From an uncultured Xanthobacteraceae bacterium (lineage in GTDB: Bacteria > Pseudomonadota > Alphaproteobacteria > Rhizobiales > Xanthobacteraceae), in assembly GCA_955652925.1 (NCBI GenBank), contig CATPCO010000821.1, positions 1 through 18,061 on the forward strand: 18,061 bases of DNA. Reading direction: 5' to 3'. Each line of letters opens with the position of its first letter. The first letter of the stretch is position 1. This document shows positions 6,906 through 14,024 of the stretch, in pieces. Below the pieces are notes generated by a model that was not told the origin of the DNA, ran no database searches, and saw only the letters and a list, made by a program, of their open reading frames with translations. Position numbers and translations under genes: made by a program.

Positions 6906-7913
6906 TTACGCAGCCTTGAGCCGCGGCATCAGTGCGCGGGCATTGTAGTCCAGGATCTTTGCGGTCTCCACGTCGGAGAACCCGGCTCTTCGCACCGTGC
7001 CGACGGGATCGAGATCGGCCGGCGGAAAGGAATAATCGCTGCCGAGCAGCATGTTCTCGACGCTCACTGCCTGCGCCAGCCAGCGCAAATGCATCGGGCT
7101 GTGCAGGATCGTGTCGTAATGGAAACGCCGGACGTAGGCAGAAGGATCGGCCGCGGCGACGTCGCCCTGCGCGGCGCGATCCATGCGCGCGTGCAGGCAA
7201 TCGAACCGCCCGGTGAGATACGGAAAGGTGCCGCCGCCATGCGCGAGAATGATCTGCAGGCCGGGAAAGCGGTCGAGCACGCCCGCGAAGATCAGCGAAC
7301 CGACACACAGGGTGGTGTCGAAGGTGTATTGCGCGATCTGCACCAGCGCAAATTTCTGCGTCCTTGGCGTGGGTGCCGCTTGCACCGGATGAATGAAGAC
7401 AGGAGCCTCGAGCTCGACGGCCGCGTGCCAGAACTCGTCGAGATCGACTTCCCCGAGATTGACTCCTTCGATATTCGCGGCGACCACGAGGCCGGCGGCT
7501 CCCAATTGTTTCATTGCAAACTCGGCCTCTCGCGCTGCCGCCGCCGCGTGCGGCAAGGGCACCGAGGCAAACAGGGCGAAGCGTTCCGGATGCTGTAGGC
7601 AAAGCTGCGAGAGCGATTCATTGAGCAGCCGATGCCAGCGCGTCGCGGCTGCGCCGGGCAACCCGTAGGCGAAGATGTCCGGCCAGACGGAGAGCACCTG
7701 CGAGGTGACACCCTGCCCGGCCATGCCATCGAGCCGCTGCTCTACCGGCTCTATCAGCTTCTGAAAAAACGGTCTGATCTTTAGTCCATAGTCGAAATGA
7801 ATGGCGCATTGCGGCGGGGTCTTGACGAGTGAGAGCCCGAAATCCCCGGCGCGCTCTTCCAGGGTCGCGATAATGCGGTTGGGGACATAGTGGGCATGGA
7901 CATCGATCGGCAT
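6906..7913 (-). CDS. Amidohydrolase family 2 protein (ACMSD / gamma-resorcylate decarboxylase-like)
   Basis: This 335-residue TIM-barrel metal-dependent enzyme carries the ACMSD-type ligand set: H6-A-H8 at the N-terminus (DVHAHYVP), H175 in PVFIHP, H225 in ILAHGGGTFPYL and D293 in LLGSDYSFP. Members are non-oxidative decarboxylases of hydroxyaromatic acids or 2-amino-3-carboxymuconate semialdehyde, or hydrolases of similar compounds. The metal-site residues are all present, so it should be active, but the substrate is not predictable. It is the first gene of an operon with the SDR-like gene. Upstream is a GTAGCCCG-type repeat and the PilZ gene, in the same orientation but probably a separate unit. 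The ribosome site before the ATG is weak. Confidence 0.88.
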   Translation of the reverse strand: MPIDVHAHYVPNRIIATLEERAGDFGLSLVKTPPQCAIHFDYGLKIRPFFQKLIEPVEQRLDGMAGQGVTSQVLSVWPDIFAYGLPGAAATRWHRLLNESLSQLCLQHPERFALFASVPLPHAAAAAREAEFAMKQLGAAGLVVAANIEGVNLGEVDLDEFWHAAVELEAPVFIHPVQAAPTPRTQKFALVQIAQYTFDTTLCVGSLIFAGVLDRFPGLQIILAHGGGTFPYLTGRFDCLHARMDRAAQGDVAAADPSAYVRRFHYDTILHSPMHLRWLAQAVSVENMLLGSDYSFPPADLDPVGTVRRAGFSDVETAKILDYNARALMPRLKAA

Positions 7914-7992
7914 GAATGGGCACTCGCTAGCCTCGGCGCATCATTGACCCGCGACGTCAAAGACCTGAATGGATGAGCTTGAGCGGAAGTTT

Positions 7993-8064
7993 GTAGCCCG
8001 GATTGAGCGCAAGCGAAATCCGGGAGCGGTCTCCCCGCGTTTCGCTTCGCTCAACGCGGGCTAC
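7993..8064. repeat. 72-bp palindromic intergenic element, GTAGCCCG...CGGGCTAC
   Basis: GTAGCCCG (7993-8000) is the reverse complement of CGGGCTAC (8057-8064). Inside are two further hairpin pairs: CGGATT...AATCCG, and CCGCGTT...AACGCGG around TTCGCTTCGCTC. The whole can fold as a three-armed cruciform. The composition matches a dispersed repeat family common between genes in Bradyrhizobium and relatives (recalled, not searched). It separates the PilZ gene from the amidohydrolase gene. Confidence 0.8.
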
Positions 8065-8086
8065 CAGTGCTCAAGTCGCGGCGCGC

Positions 8087-8323
8087 TTACTCGAACTGGA
8101 CCCCAAGCTTTGTGTCGTCAAGCCAGACAATCTTGCATGACCGGCGCTGCCCGTCTGCCAGTGCAAGCTCGAACTTCGATGGAATGCCGTACGTGGTTTG
8201 CACCTGGAGGCACGCTCCCGTCTCCGACAGGTTCCGGATTGTGCACGGAACGCCCCAGCTTCCGAGAAAAATCTTCCCGGATTTCAGCATCCGCAAACGT
8301 TGGGCAGCCCGGCGTTGTTCCAT
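8087..8323 (-). CDS. Single-domain PilZ protein (probable c-di-GMP receptor)
   Basis: This 78-residue protein consists of one PilZ domain. Both binding signatures are present: an RxxxR motif at the N-terminus (R5-AAQ-R9) and (D/N)xSxxG as N31-L-S33-ET-G36. Strands that follow (CLQV, FELAL, CKIVWLD, LGVQFE) fit the beta-barrel. It should bind cyclic di-GMP and act as an adaptor; its partner is unknown. It stands alone between a palindromic repeat and a divergently transcribed oxidoreductase operon 142 bases away. I see no clear promoter or strong ribosome site in that gap, nothing that links it functionally to its neighbours, and no kinase or cyclase in the window. Confidence 0.85.
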   Translation of the reverse strand: MEQRRAAQRLRMLKSGKIFLGSWGVPCTIRNLSETGACLQVQTTYGIPSKFELALADGQRRSCKIVWLDDTKLGVQFE

Positions 8324-8465
8324 ACACTCGCTCGCTCGCGAGGAGACGCTGGAGGATAGCAGAGGGCAATTTCCAAAAAATTAACGTTCCCGTTCAAGCC
8401 GGCGCCATCCGTCGCACAGGCGCAAGCGTTAGCATCGCCCTACGCATTCCTGCTATTCGTGCAAA

Positions 8466-9599
8466 ATGTCCGATTCGGCGCGCAGAGAATTTGACTTCGC
8501 CATAGTGGGAGGCGGTCTCGTCGGGATGGCGATCGCCTGGGGTCTCGCCGGCCGCCGCCGCAAGGTCGTGGTGCTCGATGGCGGCGATCTCGATTTTCGC
8601 GCCTCGCGTGGAAACTTTGCCCTGGTATGGGTGCAGAGCAAAGGCGCCGGCATGCCCGAATATGGCTGCTGGACCATGCAGTCCTCGCGGCTGTGGCCGC
8701 AGCTTGCAAGCTCGCTCAACGAGCAGACCGGGCTTGACGTCTGCTTGCGCAAGCCCGGGGGGCTCCATCTCTTGCTCTCGGATCGCGAACTGGAAAATCG
8801 CGCCAACGCACTCAAGCGCGTGCACAACCAGCCCGGCATGGAAGCGCTTGAGTATGAAATGCTCGATCATGGTCAGGTCGAGAAGATGCTGCCGCAGATC
8901 GGGCCGGAAGTCGCCGGTGCAAGCTTCTGCTCGCAAGACGGCCACGTGAACGCGCTGCGATTGCTGCGCGCGCTGCATGTCGCGTTTGCGCGCCTCGGCG
9001 GCGAGTATCGTTCAAATCATCTCGTGCACCGGATTGAGCCGCGCGGAGGCGAATTTTCGCTCTCCAGTTCAAACGGCGTATTCACCGCGCAAAGACTTGT
9101 GCTTGCTGCGGGTCTCGGCAACTCCCGCCTCGCGCCCATGGTTGGCCTCAACGCGCCCGTTCGCCCGCAACGCGGCCAGATCATTGTCACGGAGAAGGTC
9201 GCGCCTTTCATGAACTATGTGGTGCATACCATCAGGCAGACCGACGAAGGCGGCGTCATGATCAGCGATTCGGTCGAGGAAGCGGACTATGACACTTCCA
9301 TCGGCACCGAGGTTCTCTCGATTATGGCCGCGCGCGCGGTGCGGATGTTTCCCCTGCTTGCGGGGCTTAACGTCGTGCGCTGCTGGGCGGCGCTGCGGGT
9401 CATGCCGCAGGACGGGTTTCCGATTTACGATCAGTCACAGAGCTGTCCGGGCGCGTTCATTGCGACCTGTCACAGCGGGGTCACGCTCGCCGCCAATCAC
9501 GCGTTGGTGCTCCCGGCACTGATCGATTCAGGCACGACCCCGTTGCAGGATTTGCAAGCGTTCAGCACAAAGAGATTCGATGTTCCGGCGGCTCACTGA
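8466..9599 (+). CDS. FAD-dependent D-amino-acid / opine dehydrogenase, beta (DAO-type, HcnC/OoxB-like) subunit
   Basis: This 377-residue flavoprotein of the DAO family has the dinucleotide-binding motif GGGLVG at residues 15-20, an acidic residue closing the Rossmann strand (VVVLDGGD), the second FAD contact LVLAAG before GNSRL, and a C-terminal GAFIATCHSGVTLAANHA typical of glycine/D-amino-acid oxidases. Its gene overlaps the 2Fe-2S gene by 20 bases, which in turn overlaps the FAD/NAD subunit. This order is that of HcnCAB, octopine/nopaline oxidase and D-hydroxyproline dehydrogenase complexes. This subunit holds the amine-oxidising site, yielding an imine and then a 2-oxoacid, with electrons leaving through the Fe-S partners. 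The substrate is not identifiable; the nearby hydantoinase and deacylase genes favour a D-amino acid. Confidence 0.88.
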   Translation: MSDSARREFDFAIVGGGLVGMAIAWGLAGRRRKVVVLDGGDLDFRASRGNFALVWVQSKGAGMPEYGCWTMQSSRLWPQLASSLNEQTGLDVCLRKPGGLHLLLSDRELENRANALKRVHNQPGMEALEYEMLDHGQVEKMLPQIGPEVAGASFCSQDGHVNALRLLRALHVAFARLGGEYRSNHLVHRIEPRGGEFSLSSSNGVFTAQRLVLAAGLGNSRLAPMVGLNAPVRPQRGQIIVTEKVAPFMNYVVHTIRQTDEGGVMISDSVEEADYDTSIGTEVLSIMAARAVRMFPLLAGLNVVRCWAALRVMPQDGFPIYDQSQSCPGAFIATCHSGVTLAANHALVLPALIDSGTTPLQDLQAFSTKRFDVPAAH

Positions 9600-9876
9600 C
9601 GCGAGCCGCCCGGCTCTGACCATCCTTATTGATGGTGTTGCCTGCAAAGCGCAGGAAGGCGACAGCGTGGCCGCCGCCATGCTCAGCGCCGGCCGACTGA
9701 TGACGCGCGCGTCGCCCCTCTCCGGCGCGCCGCGCGCTCCGTATTGCCTCATGGGTGTCTGCTTCGAATGTCTCGTCACAATTGACGGAGTCGGCAATCG
9801 CCAGGCGTGCATGACTGTGGTGCGGTCCGGCATGCGCATCGAGACCCGGCGTGACAAACGGAATTACGGTGCATGA
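9580..9876 (+). CDS. Small 2Fe-2S ferredoxin-like subunit (HcnA-type)
   Basis: This 98-residue protein has a plant-type 2Fe-2S fold. Its four cysteines are C56-x4-C61-x2-C64-x12-C77 in APYCLMGVCFECLV...NRQAC, the spacing seen in HcnA and the gamma subunit of D-hydroxyproline dehydrogenase. It carries electrons between the two flavin subunits or to a quinone. The start overlaps the end of the DAO gene by 20 bases, and its stop shares ATGA with the next start, so the three subunits are translationally coupled and should be made in equal amounts. All key residues are present. Confidence 0.9.
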   Translation: MFRRLTDASRPALTILIDGVACKAQEGDSVAAAMLSAGRLMTRASPLSGAPRAPYCLMGVCFECLVTIDGVGNRQACMTVVRSGMRIETRRDKRNYGA

Positions 9877-11465
9877 GCCCCGATCTGCGCGAGTCCTGCG
9901 ATGTCGCGATTGTGGGCGCGGGGCCGGCGGGACTGGCCGCGGCAGATTTATGCGCGCGCGCTGGACTTGAGACTCTTCTGCTGGACGAGCAGGCTGATCC
10001 CGGCGGCCAAATCTATCGCGCCGTCACTGCCTCGCCGCTGGCGCCTGGCACCATCCTCGGCGACGATTACTGGCGGGGCGCCGAGCTCGTGCGCCAAGCG
10101 CTTGCAAGTGGCGCGCATTATGTGCCCGGCGCAACCGTTTGGGCGCTGCAGCGGCCGGGCGAGATTGCGGTCTCCATTAATGGCCGTTCGCGCCTTGTGC
10201 AGGCAAAGCACATCATTCTTGCAACCGGCGCCATGGAGAGACCATTCCCGATTTCAGGCTGGACTCTGCCGGGCGTGATGACCGCCGGTGCTGCGCAAAT
10301 CCTGCTCAAATCATCCGAGCTGGTCCCGCAAGGGCGAACGGTGCTGGCGGGCTGTGGACCCCTGCTCTGGCTCGTCGCCTGGCAGTATCTCAATGCCGGC
10401 GTGCGGCTCGATGCCGTGCTCGATACCACATCGCGCGCCGGTTGGCGCAAAGCGCTCGCACACGCGGCCGGATTTGCAACGTCCCCCTATCCCGCAAAAG
10501 GCGCGCGCCTGATGCTTGCGGTCCATCGCAAGCTGCGCGTGATCCATGGCATTGTCTCGCTTGCCGCAGAGGGGAACGGAAAGATCGAGGCTGTGATCTA
10601 TCGCACCGCCCGTGGGCGGCAGGAGCGGCTGCCCGCGGACATGTTGCTGCTGCATCAGGGCGTGGTGCCCAATGTCAATCTCGCGATGTCGGCGGGCGTG
10701 GCGCACCGCTGGAGCGACACACAGCTCTCTTTCGTACCGGTCGTCGACGAATATGGCTCGACAAACATTCCGGGCGTTGTCATTGCCGGTGACGGGGCCG
10801 GTATTGCAGGGGCGCAAGCGGCGCATGCGCACGGCCGTCTTGCGGCCATTGCAGCGGTTCGATCTCTGCGGCCGGATTTGCCGCTCGTCGCGCAGGAGAG
10901 CGCAGCACTCACGTCACGGCGCAGATTCGCGCGTGGCCGCGCATTTCTCGATGTGCTGTTCCGGCCAGCGGCGCAGTTTCGGCAACCGGTGGGAGAGACC
11001 CTGGTCTGCCGCTGCGAGGACGTCACTGCAAAGCAAATCGCCGATGCGATCGCACTCGGCTGTCCCGGTCCCAATCAGATGAAAGCGTTTCTGCGCTGCG
11101 GCATGGGACCGTGCCAGGGAAGGCTTTGCGGATTGACGGTGACCGAATTGTTGGCGCAGGCGCGCGGCGTGAGCCCCGCGGAGATCGGCTATTATCGCCT
11201 GCGTCCGCCGGTGAAGCCGGTCACGTTGGGCGAGCTTGCCGGCCTCCCGACCAATGAGGCGGCGGTGAAAGCGGTTGTCCGTGAATGCCCCCCCCGCCAC
11301 GATTACGCGTTCGCACTCATCTTCATCCTGCCCGCCTCTTGCACTTCTGCTTCGATACCCGTGAGCAGCAGTTCGATCCAACGTCGTGAAATATGCCGCC
11401 CAATTACAACAATGCGGCTGCGGCGATCCTCCGAGGGCCAGCGCGGCAACCATTCCAGGGGATGA
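9873..11465 (+). CDS. FAD/NAD(P)-binding dehydrogenase, alpha (HcnB/OoxA-like) subunit, with an unusual C-terminal tail
   Basis: This is the third subunit of the dehydrogenase. It has the FAD-binding GAGPAG near residues 15-20, LATGAMERPFPISGWTLPGV, a second nucleotide motif around VLAGCGPL, and GVVIAGDGAGIAGA. A BFD-like 2Fe-2S site follows with C379-x-C381, C409 and C414. The family normally ends near residue 470. Here the frame runs on for about 60 further residues of unrelated composition, through a run of eight C at 11288-11295, and overlaps the antisense 3' end of the CobW gene by 163 bases. The tail is probably the result of a lost stop or a small indel rather than a domain. The start ATG overlaps the previous stop (ATGA). 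Confidence 0.88.
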   Translation: MSPDLRESCDVAIVGAGPAGLAAADLCARAGLETLLLDEQADPGGQIYRAVTASPLAPGTILGDDYWRGAELVRQALASGAHYVPGATVWALQRPGEIAVSINGRSRLVQAKHIILATGAMERPFPISGWTLPGVMTAGAAQILLKSSELVPQGRTVLAGCGPLLWLVAWQYLNAGVRLDAVLDTTSRAGWRKALAHAAGFATSPYPAKGARLMLAVHRKLRVIHGIVSLAAEGNGKIEAVIYRTARGRQERLPADMLLLHQGVVPNVNLAMSAGVAHRWSDTQLSFVPVVDEYGSTNIPGVVIAGDGAGIAGAQAAHAHGRLAAIAAVRSLRPDLPLVAQESAALTSRRRFARGRAFLDVLFRPAAQFRQPVGETLVCRCEDVTAKQIADAIALGCPGPNQMKAFLRCGMGPCQGRLCGLTVTELLAQARGVSPAEIGYYRLRPPVKPVTLGELAGLPTNEAAVKAVVRECPPRHDYAFALIFILPASCTSASIPVSSSSIQRREICRPITTMRLRRSSEGQRGNHSRG

Positions 11466-12310
11466 AAGACGTGCTGCACCCCATGAATGACGGCGGGCCG
11501 GCCGGGACTCTCCGCGACATGCACGATCCCCTTGAGCCGCAACATATCGGCCCCGCAATGCTCGGCAAGCGCTTCGAGGAACAGGCTTAGCGTTACGGCG
11601 TGGATCGGCTGATTGCGCACAATCGCGCAGGTCTGGATCTCGCAATCATGCCCGTGGTGCAAATCTGACCGATCGGGGAGAAGCTCACGCGCCCACTTTG
11701 CGTTCGTATTGGACGAATCGATTGCGAAGACACCCGGATCGACGCAGCCGTGATCGGCAGTGTGCAGCGGTGCCACGCGATTAAGTCCTAGCAGGCGTGC
11801 ACGCAGTGGGGCCGAGCCGGACTCCGCGAGATCTGATTTCGTCAGGATGAGACGATCAGCGAGCGCGACCTGTTTCACCGAGATCGCTTCGCGTTCGAGC
11901 GTGTCGCCACCGTTGCGGGCATCGACCGTCGTTATGAGACCATTCAACACAAGCCGGCCGGCAAGATTCGCGTCAATCATCAGCGTCTGCAGAATCGGGG
12001 CCGGATCGGCAAGCCCGCTGGTTTCGATCACCACGCGCGTAAAGGGAGGAACCGTGCCCTCCTCACGCCGCCGCAGCATGTCCTCGAGGGTCTCCACGAG
12101 GTCGCTGCGCAGCTTGCAGCAAAGACATCCCGTCGTGAGCGCAATGAAATGATCCGTGCTCGCTTCGACGAGCTCGTGATCGAGGCCGATCTCGCCGAAT
12201 TCATTGATGATGACGGCGGTGCGCGAGAATTGCGGCGCAGCCAGCAAGCGCCGCAGCAATGTGGTCTTCCCGCTGCCGAGAAAACCGGTGAGTACCAGCA
12301 CCCCGATCAC
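11303..12310 (-). CDS. CobW/P47K-family metallochaperone GTPase
   Basis: This 335-residue G3E GTPase has Walker A GFLGSGKTT (9-17), NEFGE (36-40), the metal-binding CxCC motif as C62-L-C64-C65, and the guanine motif TKSD (157-160). A His/Asp-rich patch, DLHHGHDC (216-223), precedes the C-terminal CobW domain (from about residue 229). The family (ZNG1, YeiR, YjiA, CobW) delivers zinc or other metals to client enzymes. The start is GTG, overlapping the stop of the 99-residue gene as GTGA. It is the last gene of the hydantoinase operon, and hydantoinase has a binuclear metal site, so hydantoinase is a natural client (inference). No Zur box could be recognised. Its 3' end overlaps the tail of the convergent dehydrogenase gene. 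Confidence 0.9.
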   Translation of the reverse strand: MIGVLVLTGFLGSGKTTLLRRLLAAPQFSRTAVIINEFGEIGLDHELVEASTDHFIALTTGCLCCKLRSDLVETLEDMLRRREEGTVPPFTRVVIETSGLADPAPILQTLMIDANLAGRLVLNGLITTVDARNGGDTLEREAISVKQVALADRLILTKSDLAESGSAPLRARLLGLNRVAPLHTADHGCVDPGVFAIDSSNTNAKWARELLPDRSDLHHGHDCEIQTCAIVRNQPIHAVTLSLFLEALAEHCGADMLRLKGIVHVAESPGRPAVIHGVQHVFHPLEWLPRWPSEDRRSRIVVIGRHISRRWIELLLTGIEAEVQEAGRMKMSANA

Positions 12311-12606
12311 GCAGGCACCCGCGGAAATGCGATGCGCAGGCGGTTTGCCGCATAGTTCGGGTCAAGCGCGGTGCGGACCACACGCAGCACGGCAATGAGC
12401 GAGATTGCGCCCCGCGTGCGATCATTGATGGTCACCATCCAGCGAAACGGCAGATCGGGCGCCGCCGCTTGCACGCGAATGTCGGTTCCGTTGCACGCGA
12501 GGAGGACCGGCCCGTCGCTCGGGTTACGCACGGTCCCGTCGAGCCGCCAGGCGATCAGGCTTTGCGCCAGCAGCTCGCCAAGTATCTCTTTGCTGGTGTC
12601 GCTCAA
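12307..12606 (-). CDS. Small uncharacterised protein between hydantoinase and CobW genes
   Basis: I do not recognise this 99-residue protein. It has no signal peptide, membrane segment or cysteine cluster (one Cys only). The N-terminal 20 residues look helical (KEILGELLAQSLIAWRL); the middle reads like a small beta domain (DGPVLLACNGTDIRVQAA, FRWMVTINDRTRGAISLIAV). It is probably real: the TTG start overlaps the hydantoinase stop as TTGA, and its own stop overlaps the CobW start as GTGA, with coding-type base use throughout. Being locked between a metalloenzyme and a metallochaperone gene, it could be an accessory, assembly or regulatory factor of the hydantoinase. That role is inference from position only. 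Confidence 0.7.
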   Translation of the reverse strand: MSDTSKEILGELLAQSLIAWRLDGTVRNPSDGPVLLACNGTDIRVQAAAPDLPFRWMVTINDRTRGAISLIAVLRVVRTALDPNYAANRLRIAFPRVPA

Positions 12607-14024
12607 ACCCCGGGCCCGTTGCGAATTGCCGCCGGTATCTTGCGTTTGAGATAACGCCCGTCGCCCGGATTTGCGTGATAACGGCCGTCCTCGACCATGA
12701 TCTTGCCGCGCAGAATGGTGGTTACCGGCCAGGCAAAAATGTCGTGGCCCTCCCAGGGCGTGTAGTCGGTCTCATGCAGGTCGGCGGCGCGCACTTTGCC
12801 GCGCCTCGTGGGGTCGAGGATCGTGATGTCGGCGTCGCTGCCGGCCGCGATTGCTCCCTTGCGGGGATAGAGCCCCATGATTCTCGCGGCGTTCGTCGAG
12901 ACCAGATCAACGTATTGGGACAAGGAGTAGCCGCGGCGGGCGACCATTTCGGTATACATCACGCCAAGGCGCGGCTCGACCCCGGAATTGCCGCCGGTGA
13001 CATCGTCGATGCGACTGCCGAGCGTCTTGTCGCGAAGCGTACAGCAGAGCTCGTCGGTGGCGATACATGCAATCGAACCGTTCGCGGTGCCGTCCCACAA
13101 CGCGTTCTGGTCCTCGCGCGACTTGAGCGATGGATAGGTGTGATAGATCTGGCCGTTCGGGCGCCTGTAATCATCGCACGAGTAGATGAGATATTGGTGC
13201 AGCGTCTCGCCGTAGACCGGCAATCTCTTGCGGCGCGCCTCGCTGATGGCAGTGACCCCCGTCCCGGCGGACACGTGCATCATGTAGACCGCCGTCCCCG
13301 GCACGCTCTCGGCAAGCCGCAGAACGCGCCGGAAGCTCAAGTCCTCAGAAAGCTGATTATGCACTTCGGCGAGGTGCTCGAATTCGACGCGGCCCTCGCG
13401 GATGAGCTTGGCATACATGTGCATGACGATGTCGTTATCCTCGGCATGGATGACGCCGAGGCCGCCTTCCCTGGCGAGGACCTGGAAAGCCTCCCAGATA
13501 TCGCCGAAATCGATCATGCGGCCGCTCCGCGACGGCACAATGTTCGTGGTGAAAATCTTGAGCGTCGGATAGCCGGCCTGGATTGCTTCCGCGAGCTGGC
13601 CCGAGAATTGGGGCGGCGGCTCCGAGTGCAGCATGAGGTGATAAGCCCAATCGCACGGAGACTTGCCCGCAAAGTCCTGGTCACGCAGCTCGATCGCTTC
13701 GCGCGCAGAGGCGCCATCCCGCCAATAGGCAAAATCAATGTAGGTCGTTGTTCCTCCGAACAGCGCCGCCCGCCCCACCTGCTCGGGTCCCGCTGTAACG
13801 AGCGGTGTTCCGTCGGGCTTGATCCAAACGTGATGCAGATGGACGTGCGGATCGATTCCGCCCGGCATGACGATGTGCCCCGGTGCTTCAATGATGCGTT
13901 TGGCAGATGGAAGCGTGTCGGGAGCGGCAACCGCGGCGATGGTTTCCCCGGCGATAGCCACGTCTGCGTTGATGACGCCCTGTGGCGTCACCACTTCGCC
14001 GCCGCGAATGATCAGATCGAGCAT
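12603..14024 (-). CDS. D-hydantoinase / dihydropyrimidinase-family amidohydrolase
   Basis: This is a 473-residue cyclic amidohydrolase. I chose the ATG at 14024 (GGGAGG four bases upstream) over the 27-base longer frame, because MLDLIIRGGEVVTPQG is the usual family opening. The binuclear metal site is complete: H60-V-H62 in GIDPHVHL, the lysine to be carbamylated K156 (TLKIFTT), H193 (GVIHAED), H250 (MMHVSAG) and D324 (CIATDELCC). The last motif differs from the common TDHCP, so substrate use may differ from standard dihydropyrimidinases. It hydrolyses 5-membered hydantoins or dihydropyrimidines to N-carbamoyl amino acids. No N-carbamoylase is encoded in the window. Its start overlaps the stop of the upstream binding-protein gene by one base (TGATG). 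Confidence 0.9.
   Translation of the reverse strand: MLDLIIRGGEVVTPQGVINADVAIAGETIAAVAAPDTLPSAKRIIEAPGHIVMPGGIDPHVHLHHVWIKPDGTPLVTAGPEQVGRAALFGGTTTYIDFAYWRDGASAREAIELRDQDFAGKSPCDWAYHLMLHSEPPPQFSGQLAEAIQAGYPTLKIFTTNIVPSRSGRMIDFGDIWEAFQVLAREGGLGVIHAEDNDIVMHMYAKLIREGRVEFEHLAEVHNQLSEDLSFRRVLRLAESVPGTAVYMMHVSAGTGVTAISEARRKRLPVYGETLHQYLIYSCDDYRRPNGQIYHTYPSLKSREDQNALWDGTANGSIACIATDELCCTLRDKTLGSRIDDVTGGNSGVEPRLGVMYTEMVARRGYSLSQYVDLVSTNAARIMGLYPRKGAIAAGSDADITILDPTRRGKVRAADLHETDYTPWEGHDIFAWPVTTILRGKIMVEDGRYHANPGDGRYLKRKIPAAIRNGPGV

Noticed and set aside
6892..7602. Upstream extension of the SDR frame to 506 codons
   Set aside because: The extra part is an out-of-frame shadow of the amidohydrolase gene and is rich in Arg/Ser; the ATG at 6891 has a good ribosome site and the normal SDR start.
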